Both the position numbers and the translations under genes were made by a program. Shown here piece by piece: positions 35,608 to 44,167 of a stretch of 64,000 nt of DNA. Every line of letters starts with the position of its first letter. Position 1 is the stretch's first letter. Source of the stretch: Bradyrhizobium sp. B097 (GTDB taxonomy: Bacteria; Pseudomonadota; Alphaproteobacteria; Rhizobiales; Xanthobacteraceae); assembly GCF_038957035.1 (NCBI RefSeq), contig NZ_CP152412.1:5886501-5950500 (forward strand), in the 5' to 3' direction. The notes below the pieces were generated by a model, which was given only the letters and a program-made list of their open reading frames with translations, was not told the DNA's origin and did not search any database.

Positions 35608-36714
35608 TTATCCATCCAATCCGAGACTCTTCAGCCCCTCATTGAGCTGACGCAACCGATCCGCATCATTGCCCACCGCCTGACGGGCATCCGCGAGCGC
35701 GCTCATCGCCTTGTCGCGCTCTCCCATCACGAGATAGGCGCGGACCAGCCGCAGCCAGCCCTCGACGTCGTCGCCGTTGGTCTTCAGCCGCGTCGCCAGC
35801 CGATCGACCATACCCTTGATCATGGTGCCGCGATCGGCCTCGCTCATGTCCTTGGCCGCCGCCACCGCGCCATCCGGCAGCGCGGGCGCGCTCACGCCGC
35901 CAACGCGAACCAGCGCAGCCTGCACCAGCGGCCGCCATGGCGCATCCGACGGCGCCTTCGCCAACATCTTCTGCCAGAGCGCAGCGGCATCAGCCTTGCG
36001 GCCGTCCTGCTCGGCGGCGAGGCCGAGGAAATAGTTCGCCTTGGCGTCGTCGCCGTTCAGCGCAACGGAGCGCTCGAACTCCGCCTTGGCGTCCGCGGTG
36101 ACGACGCCGCCGGCGCTCCCCATCAACGCCTCGCCGAGATCGGCGCGGCGATCGGCGGTGTCGCCAGCATAAATGATGGCATTGCGATAGGCACGGACGG
36201 CATCATCGTAGCGGCCAAGTCGCGACAGTACCGGCGCCAGCACCGTCCAGCCGCGGCCGTCAGTCGGGTTCTTCTCCAGATGAGCCTCGACCTGCGCCAC
36301 CAGATTGGTGAGCGGCTGGTTGGCATCGGCCACCTGGCTGCGCTCGGCGAGCGGAAAGTCACCAAGCCGCGGCGAGCCGAGCGCGAGATAGAAGCTTGAG
36401 GCAATGACCGGCAGCCCGACCAGGGCCACGATCGCAGCAGTGCGCCGCAGACTGAGACTGCCTGGCACCGGGGCTTCGCGCTCGCTCTGGTCGGCGGCGG
36501 CCAGCAGCCGGCGGCTGATCTCGATCCGGGCAGCATCGGCCTCGGCGGCGCCGATGATGCCTGAGGCCATATCGCGGTCGATTTCGGCGAGCTGGTCGCG
36601 GTAGACCACGACCTCGCTGCCGCCGCTATCCGCCCGTCCGCGGCGGCTGAGCGGCCACAGCACGGCAAAGATCGCCGCGACCGTCATCAGCGCGAACACA
36701 AACCACAGCGTCAT
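35608..36714 (-). CDS. ccmI: cytochrome c maturation protein CcmI (CycH)
   Basis: 368 residues from the ATG at 36714 ([22 protein letters not shown]). Two membrane helices (about 1-19 and 92-112) enclose a cytoplasmic coiled part ([18 protein letters not shown], the usual CcmI signature), and the periplasmic remainder is TPR-like ([29 protein letters not shown]). It presents apocytochromes c to the lyase. The frame is open 12 codons upstream, but the ATG at 36714 fits the family. It is the first gene of ccmI-E-F-H, the order known as cycHJKL in Bradyrhizobium. Confidence 0.92.
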   Translation of the reverse strand: MTLWFVFALMTVAAIFAVLWPLSRRGRADSGGSEVVVYRDQLAEIDRDMASGIIGAAEADAARIEISRRLLAAADQSEREAPVPGSLSLRRTAAIVALVGLPVIASSFYLALGSPRLGDFPLAERSQVADANQPLTNLVAQVEAHLEKNPTDGRGWTVLAPVLSRLGRYDDAVRAYRNAIIYAGDTADRRADLGEALMGSAGGVVTADAKAEFERSVALNGDDAKANYFLGLAAEQDGRKADAAALWQKMLAKAPSDAPWRPLVQAALVRVGGVSAPALPDGAVAAAKDMSEADRGTMIKGMVDRLATRLKTNGDDVEGWLRLVRAYLVMGERDKAMSALADARQAVGNDADRLRQLNEGLKSLGLDG

Positions 36715-37154
36715 CAAGCGGTTCCCGGATGGAACGGCGGCTTCCGGCAAGCCGCCTTAGAATCGCTTTACACTACCGGCGCCGAGCCCGGCAATTGACA
36801 ATTACTGGATCGACCGAAGGTCGAAATCAGCCGGTTTCCGGCGCCGTTCCGGCGGTATTGCAACGGCGCCTCCGGGCGAAGGAGCCCGCAACCAAAATAT
36901 CGAAAACAACCCCATGCACAGTAGCAGGGGCCGCCGGCGCCCGATTGACGACTTGACATGTCGGGCAAATCAGCGCCACACTTCCATTATTCCGAAATTG
37001 TGCAAATGCTTGTCATCCAGCCGTGTGGGGGGCGTCGATTTGCCGTCGAACATGCTCAGGACTTGCGCTTGATCTATAAGATTGTCCGGCAGTGCTTCCC
37101 GTCAGGGCGCGACTTTGCAATTGAATGCACTGTCACCGTAATCTGAGCCTCAAC
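36715..37154. other. 440-bp spacer with no gene recognised
   Basis: This is the divergent spacer between ccmI and the SUKH gene. It holds a hairpin GGCGGCTT-CCGGC-AAGCCGCC (36736-36756) immediately before ccmI. A 62-codon open frame (36958-37146) shows no ribosome site and no family features, and I do not call it. The segment 36950-37150 is lower in GC than the ccm genes, like the SUKH gene that follows, which may mark an inserted piece. Confidence 0.5.
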
Positions 37155-37757
37155 ATGACTGAAGAACAACTTATTTCGGATGTTTGCAGGCGAGCCAGCA
37201 ATCCGGCGACGCAGACTGATTACTCGAAAATAAGAGTCAGGGAAGTCGGTCCTCCAGCGACATCTCAGTCAATCGAAGCTACTGAAAGAAGGCTCGGCTT
37301 TTCCCTTTATCGCCTCCACTGCCGCTTGTTGAAAACCGTAGGAAATGGCGGCTTTGGGCCCGGAGATGGTTTGATCGGGACTGCAGATGGATCGCTAGAC
37401 GTCGACGGACGTTCGCTGTGCGAGTTGAAGGAGGCCTTTTGGCCGGATACCGAAGTTGCGCTCGTACCGCTTTGCGATTGGGGAGATGGAATCTGGTCTT
37501 GCCTTGATACGGCGACGGGCTGTGTTGTCAGTTGCAGCGAGTTTGGACTGTTCAGTACGGGCCAAACCCTTCATTCTTGGCTCGAGAAGTGGGTAGCTGG
37601 CGACAATCTGTGGCTGGAGATGGTCGTGCCTGGAACTACGATCGTCCAAAATCCGAGCACAAGCGAGTACGTCACCGTCGCGACAGTACAAGGAATGAAA
37701 GGTGATCCGTATATATTGCCAGCGCGCGATGGCAACGACGGCCCGCATCACACATAG
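37155..37757 (+). CDS. SMI1/KNR4 (SUKH) family protein
   Basis: 200 residues. The SUKH signature is clear: PPATSQSIEATERRLGFSLYRLHCRLLKTVGNGGFGPG, read in parts, then GLIGTADGSLDVDG, and later VPLCDWGDGIWSCLDTATGCVV. SUKH proteins are often immunity proteins against polymorphic toxins but also occur alone. The ATG at 37155 was chosen because MTEEQLISDVC begins the domain; no strong ribosome site is seen. Codon use and GC are lower than in the flanking genes, which suggests acquisition. No toxin gene lies beside it, so it is an orphan immunity candidate; the cognate toxin, if any, is not in the window. Confidence 0.75.
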   Translation: MTEEQLISDVCRRASNPATQTDYSKIRVREVGPPATSQSIEATERRLGFSLYRLHCRLLKTVGNGGFGPGDGLIGTADGSLDVDGRSLCELKEAFWPDTEVALVPLCDWGDGIWSCLDTATGCVVSCSEFGLFSTGQTLHSWLEKWVAGDNLWLEMVVPGTTIVQNPSTSEYVTVATVQGMKGDPYILPARDGNDGPHHT

Positions 37758-37913
37758 TGAACTCGACCAAGCGTAGAAATGCGAAGACGGTGTTCGAACT
37801 ACGGAATTCCGGTGACCACTGTCACAAGAATTATCGTGTCTCACTTAGGGGTGTAGTTCAGCGCCGTGAGCGCAATTCCCAGTTCTGTCTCGCCTGCAAG
37901 TCCCGCGATCCCG

Positions 37914-39308
37914 CTACCCCGCGCGAGACGACTTCCGCTCGCCGGTCACGGCATTCTCCGCCGCCCGGTTCATCAGCGAGGCGTAGTCGTGGCCGAACAG
38001 CACTTCGCAGAAGCGGATCGCGGCCTTGACCTGTTGCTGGCGGAAGGCCCGGACCCGGGCGTCGCCGCCGCGCAACGACTGCACCAGCCCCTCGGTCGAC
38101 TGCTCGACATAATGTTGCAGGTCCGAGAAGGTCCGCAGCGTCACCTCGTTGATGGCGAGCTCGCTGGCATAGGTGCGGCACACCGCGACGAAATCGATCA
38201 AAGCGGCGGCATCCTCGACCTCGGACGCATCGATCTTGGCGCCGGCCGTAATGTCCTTGTCGGCGCGCTGGCGCAGGATGCGGCGAACCCGGCCCGGCAC
38301 GCTGTCGATCTCCGATTGCAGCGCGTTGGAGGTATCGGCGCGCACCGAGGTCAGCTGGCGGCCCCAGGTGGAATCGTTGCGCAGGTCGAGCTCGGTGCGC
38401 AGGCCGCGGACGCCGTCATGCAGGGTCTTGAGCTGCTCGCTGACATAATCGAAATGTCCGCGCCTGATGTCGGTGCGCAGACAGGCCGCCACGAATGACA
38501 GGTCATGCAGCGCGATGGTGACGGCGATGCCGTAGGGCGTTGCCGCGACCCGCAGTTCGTCGTCGGAGGCCGCCATCTTGATGGCAAGGCGGATGAGCTG
38601 CCACGGCGCGGCAAGCCGCTGCGCGATCAGCGACAGCGCGAACGGCAGCAGTTGCGGCGTCTGCAGCGACGGCAGCTTGAGCGCCTCCATCGCCGAGGCG
38701 ATCTGGGAATCGGAAAACACCCTGATCTGGCTCGGCAGCCGGCTGCCCAGGGTTTCCAGGGCTTCACGGGCCTGCAGGACGAGGCCGATCGGCAGCAGAT
38801 CCTCGACAACGTTCGGCGGGCCCACGCGCGCCAGCGCGCGCTGACGGTCGTCCTGCGCCGGCCCCGCGATCTTGAGGATGGCTTCCGCAGCCGCCAGCTG
38901 GAACTTGCGCGCGGCGATCTCCATCGGGCCGCTCTCCGAGGCCGCCGCCAGTGCCTTCTCGAATTCGCGGGCGGCCTCGGGCGCGCCCTCGCGGGCGAGC
39001 CACTGCCAGATCGGCAGCAGCGAGGCACGGCGGAGCTGGCCGGCTCGGGTCGGGAAATTGGTCTCGGCAAGGAACGGCTCGAGCGGCCGGAACAGAAGCC
39101 GCGCCGGATCGTCGCTGCGCGGCTGGATCTGCTCGTCCTGCTCGACCCCGCGCACGATCTTGCGCAGCTGCTCCAGGACCAGATTGGCGATCGCGACATC
39201 ATCGCCGCGTTCGACGGCGCGCTCCAGCTCCCGCATCAGCAGCGCCTGCGATTGCGGCGGAAGCTGCGCGAGATAATCCCTCAGCCGCTCGGTCGATTTC
39301 TGGCTCAT
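37914..39308 (-). CDS. conserved alphaproteobacterial protein of unknown function (464 residues)
   Basis: 464 residues, soluble and mostly alpha-helical. There is no signal peptide or membrane segment. It begins MSQKSTERLRDYLAQLPPQSQALLMRELERAVERGDD, with helices rich in Leu/Arg and an acidic surface, and includes long helical stretches such as FDYVSEQLKTLHDGVRGLRTEL. I do not recognise a named domain. Codon use is that of the core genome, so it looks vertically inherited. It stands alone between hairpin repeats, convergent with the SUKH gene. The even helical pattern would fit a scaffold or TPR-like fold, which is only a guess. Confidence 0.72.
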   Translation of the reverse strand: MSQKSTERLRDYLAQLPPQSQALLMRELERAVERGDDVAIANLVLEQLRKIVRGVEQDEQIQPRSDDPARLLFRPLEPFLAETNFPTRAGQLRRASLLPIWQWLAREGAPEAAREFEKALAAASESGPMEIAARKFQLAAAEAILKIAGPAQDDRQRALARVGPPNVVEDLLPIGLVLQAREALETLGSRLPSQIRVFSDSQIASAMEALKLPSLQTPQLLPFALSLIAQRLAAPWQLIRLAIKMAASDDELRVAATPYGIAVTIALHDLSFVAACLRTDIRRGHFDYVSEQLKTLHDGVRGLRTELDLRNDSTWGRQLTSVRADTSNALQSEIDSVPGRVRRILRQRADKDITAGAKIDASEVEDAAALIDFVAVCRTYASELAINEVTLRTFSDLQHYVEQSTEGLVQSLRGGDARVRAFRQQQVKAAIRFCEVLFGHDYASLMNRAAENAVTGERKSSRAG

Positions 39309-39421
39309 GCCCGGTCGTGAAACTTGGTGCCCGGCAAACGCCGCAGCCCGTCCGCCCGCAATGATAGAGGTGGGCGCGTTAAGAAGCCGTTTAGGAATAA
39401 TGACGGCCGCGCGTCTGCTGG

Positions 39422-39454
39422 AGCTTCGGCTCTGATTGAATCAGAACCGAAGCT
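39422..39454. repeat. near-perfect 33-bp palindrome
   Basis: AGCTTCGGCTCTGATT and AATCAGAACCGAAGCT pair at 15 of 16 positions around a single G. It lies in the 234-bp gap between the 464-residue gene and the FeuQ-like kinase gene, 20 bp before another hairpin. Confidence 0.7.
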
Positions 39455-39473
39455 TCTAGTCTGTTGTATTGAC

Positions 39474-39517
39474 GCGTTTTCTTCACGCGAACCGGTATCC
39501 GCTTCGCTCGAAAACGC
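39474..39517. repeat. hairpin repeat, copy 1 of a dispersed family
   Basis: GCGTTTTC and GAAAACGC pair around a loop containing TTCACGCGAACCGGT. The same loop core recurs at 41098-41111 with changed but still complementary arms. It lies just after the FeuQ-like kinase stop and may terminate it. Confidence 0.65.
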
Positions 39518-39542
39518 TCCAAAGGCTACCCCGTCCGCCGGA

Positions 39543-40919
39543 CTACACCGCCGGCAGCACGAGCTCGGCCCGCAGACCGCCGATCGGGGCGTCATTCAGC
39601 ACGAGCTTGCCGCCATAGAGGCCGGCGAGATCGGTCACGATCGACAGGCCGAGCCCCGAGCCGGGCTTCGATTCGTCGAGCCGCTGGCCGCGCCGCGACA
39701 CCTGGGCGCGCTCGGCCTCCGACAGGCCGCGCCCGTCGTCGTCGACCACAATGCGCAGCCTGGGACCGGCGCCCGACGCCTCCGGCGGGACCACGCTGAC
39801 CTCGATGAAGACCTGAGAAGCCGCCCATTTGCAGGCGTTGTCGACGAGATTGCCGACCATCTCCTCGAGGTCCTGCCGCTCGCCGCGAAACCGCGCCGCC
39901 GGGTCGGCCTTCGCCTCGATCGCGAGGTCGCGATCGCGATGGATCTTCTCCATGGTCCGGCGCAGCGCCTCGATGACGGGGGCGACGTCGGTGATGGTGC
40001 TGACGATGGTGGCCCGAGCGGCGATCCGTGCACGCTCGAGGTGATGTGCGACCTGGTCGCGCATCAGGTCGGCCTGTTCCAGCACCTTGCTGGCAAAGGG
40101 ATCGCCGGCATGCGCGCCCGCTTCGTTCACGATCACCGACAGCGGCGTCTTGATCGCATGGGCGAGGTTGCCGACATGGGTGCGCGAGCGCTCGACGATC
40201 TCCCGGTTGGCATCGATCAGCGCGTTGGTCTCGCGCGCCAGCGGCGCGATCTCGACCGGAAACCGGCCTTCGAGGCGCTCGGCGCGGCCGGAGCGGATAT
40301 CGGCAATCGCATCCGATATGCGCTTGAGCGGCGCGAGGCCGTAGCGCACCTGGAAGATCGTGGTCAGCAGCAGCACGATGCCGAGGGCAGCGAAGGTGCC
40401 GCCGAGATAATAGTCGAAGCTGCGCGTCTCATCGAAGATCTCGGTGGCGTCGCCGGCGACGCTGACCAGGAACTTGCCGTCGGCGCCGAGGTCGACCGGG
40501 CGCTCGACCACGCGCAGGCTCTGGCCCTCGGGTCCATCGACATAGCCGAGGCGGACGCCGGCTGCGGTCAGTTCGGCGCCGTGCTCCTCGAGCTTCGGCA
40601 GCTTCTTGTCCCACAGCGAGCGCGAGGCGCGGGTCTCGCCCTTTTCGGTATCGGTGCGGGTGATCTGCCAGTACCAGCCCGACAGCGGCAGGTCGAACAG
40701 CGGCTCGCCGAGCGACTGGAACTGGCGGTCCGCCGGCTCGTCCGGCGTCGCCACCTCGGCGATCAGGGTGCGCAGATAGAGATTGAGCCGCCGATCGAAG
40801 GCGCGCTCGGTGGCGTCGCGATAGACCGACGACAGGATGACGCCGGTGATCGCCAGGATCACCACCACCCAGGCGGTCGCCGAGACGAACAGGCGGGTCG
40901 CAAGCGAGCTGCCGCCCAT
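39543..40919 (-). CDS. feuQ: FeuQ/PhoQ-like sensor histidine kinase
   Basis: 458 residues. Membrane helices at about 12-34 and 172-192 enclose a periplasmic region. HAMP-like linker (YGLAPLKRISDAIADIRSGRAERL) follows, then HisKA with THVGNLAHAIKTPLSVIVNEA (His in LAHAIKTPL) and HATPase with DDDGRGLSEAER and GSGLGLSIVTDLAGLYGG. The AHAIKTPL form is typical of the PhoQ/FeuQ group. It is the partner of the regulator encoded upstream on the same strand, but the two are separated by 209 bp containing a hairpin repeat. The FeuPQ assignment rests on the regulator's similarity and the order; in rhizobia that pair controls cell-envelope and iron or glucan functions. Confidence 0.78.
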   Translation of the reverse strand: MGGSSLATRLFVSATAWVVVILAITGVILSSVYRDATERAFDRRLNLYLRTLIAEVATPDEPADRQFQSLGEPLFDLPLSGWYWQITRTDTEKGETRASRSLWDKKLPKLEEHGAELTAAGVRLGYVDGPEGQSLRVVERPVDLGADGKFLVSVAGDATEIFDETRSFDYYLGGTFAALGIVLLLTTIFQVRYGLAPLKRISDAIADIRSGRAERLEGRFPVEIAPLARETNALIDANREIVERSRTHVGNLAHAIKTPLSVIVNEAGAHAGDPFASKVLEQADLMRDQVAHHLERARIAARATIVSTITDVAPVIEALRRTMEKIHRDRDLAIEAKADPAARFRGERQDLEEMVGNLVDNACKWAASQVFIEVSVVPPEASGAGPRLRIVVDDDGRGLSEAERAQVSRRGQRLDESKPGSGLGLSIVTDLAGLYGGKLVLNDAPIGGLRAELVLPAV

Positions 40920-41040
40920 CAGAGCACGGGCTCGAACGGCGTGTCAGCGGCAACAGACATCAGGGATTCAAACATTGGCGAATCCAGTTCTCCCGGCGCG
41001 GATCATGCCAATGCCCGTGTACGCCGATCAAGCACTCTAA

Positions 41041-41125
41041 GAGCATGATCCGATTGAACAGGATATGCTCTCATCCTTTTGTTTGGTCACGCTTTCTTCA
41101 CGCGAACCGGTTTGTTTGAGAAAGC
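41041..41125. repeat. hairpin repeats, copy 2, between the two-component genes
   Basis: GAGCATGATCC and GGATATGCTC form a near palindrome at 41041-41070. Then GCTTTCT and AGAAAGC (41091-41125) pair around TTCACGCGAACCGGT, the same loop as at 39474-39517. It lies between the regulator stop and the kinase start, so it may attenuate kinase expression. Confidence 0.65.
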
Positions 41126-41128
41126 GCT

Positions 41129-41791
41129 TTAGGTCGGCGGCGACAGCATGTAGCCGAGGCCGCGAACAGTCTGGATAATATCGACTTCCAGCTTCTTGCG
41201 GATGCGGCCGACGAACACCTCGATGGTGTTGGAGTCGCGGTCGAAGTCCTGGTCGTAGAGGTGCTCGACCAGCTCGGTGCGCGAGACCACCCGCCCGGTG
41301 TGGTGCATCAGATAGTCGAGCAGGTTGTACTCGTGCGAGGTCAGCTTGATCGGGTTGCCGTTGACGGTGACCCGCTTGGTCCGGGTATTCAGCGCCACCG
41401 GCCCGCAGGTCAGCTCGACCTGGGCATGCCCGGTCGCGCGGCGCAGCAGCGCGCGGATCCGCGCCAGCACCTCCTCCAGATGGAAGGGTTTTGCGACATA
41501 GTCGTCGGCGCCGGCATCGAACCCCTGAACCTTGTCACTCCAGCGGTCGCGCGCGGTGAGAATCAGCACCGGCATCACCCGCTTGTTCCGCCGCCAGGCT
41601 TCGAGCACCGAGATACCGTCCATCTTCGGCAGCCCGATATCCAGCACGACCGCGTCGTAGGGCTCACTGTCGCCAAGGAAATGCCCCTCCTCGCCGTCGA
41701 ACGCGCGATCGACCACATAGCCGGCGTCCGTAAGCGCGGTGGTGAGCTGGCGGTTCAGATCCGGGTCATCCTCAACGACGAGCAGACGCAC
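41129..41791 (-). CDS. feuP: FeuP/PhoP-like response regulator
   Basis: 220 residues. Receiver with Glu7-Asp8-Asp9 and phospho-Asp51 (AVVLDIGLPKMDG), Thr/Lys in LILTARDRWSDKVQGFDAGADDYVAKPFH, then an OmpR-type winged helix (LTSHEYNLLDYLMHHTGRVVSRTELVEHLYDQD, ending RGLGYML). The start is GTG 41791 after GGAGG. The receiver is close to rhizobial FeuP by recall (LGDSEPYDAVVLDIGLP, ARDRWSDKV). It is upstream of its likely kinase and reads in the same direction. Confidence 0.82.
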   Translation of the reverse strand: MRLLVVEDDPDLNRQLTTALTDAGYVVDRAFDGEEGHFLGDSEPYDAVVLDIGLPKMDGISVLEAWRRNKRVMPVLILTARDRWSDKVQGFDAGADDYVAKPFHLEEVLARIRALLRRATGHAQVELTCGPVALNTRTKRVTVNGNPIKLTSHEYNLLDYLMHHTGRVVSRTELVEHLYDQDFDRDSNTIEVFVGRIRKKLEVDIIQTVRGLGYMLSPPT

Positions 41792-42135
41792 TTTAGCCTC
41801 CGAGAGTGAGCATTGCGATATTCCGGCATCAAATGAGGCTCCCGGCCGTGAACGGCTTATGAATGGAGCCGCAGGGCAAACCTTATTTTTTCGTCAGGTG
41901 CACCATCCCGGGAACCCGCGCAAGCGCGACGGGCTCCCGCTCTGAGATGCGCACCAAGTGGGATTGAGTTTCAGCATGTGGTATTTTAATACCTTATCAT
42001 TTAGCACCAGGACGACCGGTCGCGTCTGTCACAATCGGCGGGCAAGTTAACCTTCGGCGACCATTTCCATGTCGCTGACACAAGTGATGCGCTAATCCAG
42101 CCCGGGGTCGTCTGCGGTACAGGACCGGGAATACT
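41792..42135. other. 344-bp divergent spacer between feuP and the VanZ-like gene
   Basis: No gene recognised. It contains an AT-rich dyad GGTATT-TT-AATACC at 41980-41993 and TTATTTTTTCGTCAGG near 41882-41896, both possible promoter elements. The feuP ribosome site GGAGG lies at its left edge. Confidence 0.5.
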
Positions 42136-42522
42136 TTGTTGGATATTTCGAAGATACGGAAGTTCGGCGTGATTGCGGGCTGGCTTGCGCTTGCCTTTAT
42201 CGCCTTCGTGACGCTGTCGCCGATCCAGGACCGTCCGTCGTTTTTCCATCCTCAGACCGAGCGCTTCGCCGCGTTTGCAGTGATGGCAATGGCCTTTGTG
42301 TTGGGTTACCCGCGGCGTACCGCGCTGATCTTGCTCTTTGTCGTCTTCAGCTCGTTCACACTCGAAGCGATGCAACTGCTGACACCGGACCGTCACGGCC
42401 GCCTGCTCGACGCGATCGTCAAGGTGGCGGGAGGTCTTGCCGGCATCGGCACGGGTCACCTCATACTGCTGGTGCTGCGCAGCCAGTTCGGCCGGCTGAG
42501 GTCGGGCGCGGACGCAGCCTAG
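42136..42522 (+). CDS. VanZ-like small membrane protein
   Basis: 128 residues with about four hydrophobic segments. The core FVTLSPIQDRPSF followed by ERFAAFAVMAMAFVLGYPRR and SSFTLEAMQLLTPDRHGRLLDAIVKVAGG matches the VanZ-like family (conserved ERF, E-x-x-Q and DRHGR-D positions). The start codon appears to be TTG, because no ATG or better site is available before the first helix. The family is named for a teicoplanin-resistance protein, but most members have unknown roles. Here it stands alone near the polysaccharide genes. Confidence 0.75.
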   Translation: MLDISKIRKFGVIAGWLALAFIAFVTLSPIQDRPSFFHPQTERFAAFAVMAMAFVLGYPRRTALILLFVVFSSFTLEAMQLLTPDRHGRLLDAIVKVAGGLAGIGTGHLILLVLRSQFGRLRSGADAA

Positions 42523-42536
42523 TCTTCCGCCATTTT

Positions 42537-42609
42537 GAGCATGATCTCCGCGCAAACGCGTTCCGCGTTTGTCGCGACGGAAAGCCGCTTCGCACGCTTC
42601 CGGATCATA
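42537..42609. repeat. hairpin repeat between convergent genes
   Basis: It starts GAGCATGATC, holds a CAAACGCG-TTC-CGCGTTTG hairpin, and ends GGATCATACC. The flanks resemble 41041-41070. It fills the gap between the VanZ-like gene and galE and probably serves as a bidirectional terminator. Confidence 0.6.
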
Positions 42610-42611
42610 CC

Positions 42612-43607
42612 CTATCGCCGGCGCGGGTGCGCCTTCTGGTGCCACGCCCAGGCCGAGCGAATGATGTAGCCGAGATCCGACCGGCTCGCCTTGAAGCCGA
42701 GCCCGCTTTCCGACCTGGTGGGATCGGCAACCAGGATCGGCGGATCGCCGGCCCTGCGGTCGCGCACCACGCTCGGCACCGCTTCACCGGTCTCGGCGCG
42801 GATCGCGTCGAGCACCTCGCGCACCGAATAGCCGGTGCCGGTGCCGAGATTGAACACACCGCCGGCGTCGCCCTTCAACAGCAGCTCGAGCGCCGCGATA
42901 TGGGCGGCGGCGAGATCGTCGACATGGATGTAGTCGCGCACCGCGGTGCCGTCAGGCGTCTCATAATCTTCGCCGAAGATCGCGAAATCCGGCACATGCC
43001 CGAGCAGCGCCATCAGCGCGCGCGGAATCAAATGCGTCTCCGGATCGCGGAGCTCACCGATGGTGCCGGATGCATCGGCGCCGCAGGCGTTGAAGTAGCG
43101 CAGGCAGATCGATTTGAACTGATAGGCGGCGCGATAGTCATCGAGCATCTGCTCGATCATGAACTTGGACCGGCCGTACGGATTGACCGTCGGCCCTGCG
43201 GCGCTCTCGGGAATGGGATCGCGCCCGGCATTGCCGTAGACGGCGCCGGTAGAGGAAAACACCAGGCGGTCGCAGCCTGCCTCACGCATGCCGCGCAGCA
43301 AACCGAGCGTGCCGGCAACGTTGTTGCCAAAGTATTTCTGCGGATCCGCGACGGATTCGCCGACCGCGCTGAACGCGGCGAAGTGCATCACGGCCAGCGC
43401 ATTGTGCTCGCGGATGGTGGCGGCGATCTTGTCGTGATCGGCGACGTCGCCGATCACGAGCGGTCCCCATTGCACGAAATTGCGATGACCGGTGGAGAGG
43501 TTGTCATAGACGACCGGGAGAAACCCGGCCTCGGCGACCGCCTTGGCGCAATGCGATCCGATGTATCCCGCGCCGCCCGTGATGAGGATCGAACCCCTGC
43601 TCGCCAT
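42612..43607 (-). CDS. galE: UDP-glucose 4-epimerase
   Basis: 331 residues, short-chain dehydrogenase fold: NAD-binding ITGGAGYIGSHCAK, catalytic Ser/Tyr-Lys in VFSSTGAVYGNAG and NPYGRSKFMIEQML, substrate part YFNACGADASGTIGE. It interconverts UDP-glucose and UDP-galactose. The start is ATG 43607 (MASRGSILITGG); the open frame begins nine codons earlier without family sequence. It opens the surface-polysaccharide half of the window, convergent with the VanZ-like gene. Confidence 0.92.
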   Translation of the reverse strand: MASRGSILITGGAGYIGSHCAKAVAEAGFLPVVYDNLSTGHRNFVQWGPLVIGDVADHDKIAATIREHNALAVMHFAAFSAVGESVADPQKYFGNNVAGTLGLLRGMREAGCDRLVFSSTGAVYGNAGRDPIPESAAGPTVNPYGRSKFMIEQMLDDYRAAYQFKSICLRYFNACGADASGTIGELRDPETHLIPRALMALLGHVPDFAIFGEDYETPDGTAVRDYIHVDDLAAAHIAALELLLKGDAGGVFNLGTGTGYSVREVLDAIRAETGEAVPSVVRDRRAGDPPILVADPTRSESGLGFKASRSDLGYIIRSAWAWHQKAHPRRR

Positions 43608-43746
43608 TGAAAATGCCGTCCCTGCGCGGACCAATCCAGCGCCTCAACCACCGCAATGATCGCATGGGTACGACATTCCGTCTGGCGCAGCAAAATGCCG
43701 ATGGGAATAGCGTTAAGAGCGAACGGATTTGCTGCCGCAGTGACGG

Positions 43747-44004
43747 TTAACGCGATCCCAGCGGGACGTTGGTCTGCTGCCCAACCGGTGCCGCGTGTCG
43801 TGGTGACCTTCCATAGGGGTAAACCGGTGTTGCCGGCGGGACCGGCTGGGTCGCCTGCGGCCGCGATGTCGGGACACCGCCGCCCGGGCCGTCGATCGAG
43901 TAGCGCGTTGCGCCCTGTGTGGTCTGCCCGGTGCCCTGTGCGAGCACGGGACCGGCTGTGGCGACGACCAGCGTCGCAATCGTGACAAGGCCGGCCAGCT
44001 TCAT
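43747..44004 (-). CDS. small secreted Pro/Gly/Thr-rich protein
   Basis: 85 residues. Clear signal peptide MKLAGLVTIATLVVATAGPVLAQ, then a low-complexity mature part (GTGQTTQGATRYSIDGPGGGVPTSRPQATQPVPPATPVYPYGR). The start is ATG 44004; the frame extends 27 codons upstream without a ribosome site. No domain recognised. The composition suggests an extended, periplasmic or extracellular peptide. Confidence 0.6.
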   Translation of the reverse strand: MKLAGLVTIATLVVATAGPVLAQGTGQTTQGATRYSIDGPGGGVPTSRPQATQPVPPATPVYPYGRSPRHAAPVGQQTNVPLGSR

Positions 44005-44167
44005 GTCGATGCCTCGATGGGTTGCACCGGGATCAACCGGTCCGGCCGCCAATCGTTCCGGAATGTTGTCGCAGCGCCCTCGCAATCTTCATCATCCCTC
44101 ATACGAAAAGCGGCGCGGCGAAATGTCTCGCCGCGCCACGTTCAATCGATGGGGCTAACTCAGAAGT

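Noticed and set aside
36958..37146. 62-codon open frame before the SUKH gene
   Set aside because: No ribosome site, no recognised family, and it sits in a spacer of unusual composition.
37853..37900. tRNA-like beginning (GTGTAGTTCAGCG)
   Set aside because: The D-arm-like text is not followed by an anticodon arm, a T-arm or an acceptor complement.
39324..41048. 574-codon open frame opposite the FeuQ-like kinase
   Set aside because: It is the antisense shadow of a clear histidine kinase; the composition is typical of reverse frames in high-GC DNA.
41980..41993. GGTATT-TT-AATACC as a fifth copy of the oxalate-block operator
   Set aside because: It lacks the TGG/CCA ends and the N5 spacing of the four real copies and is not preceded by a related gene.
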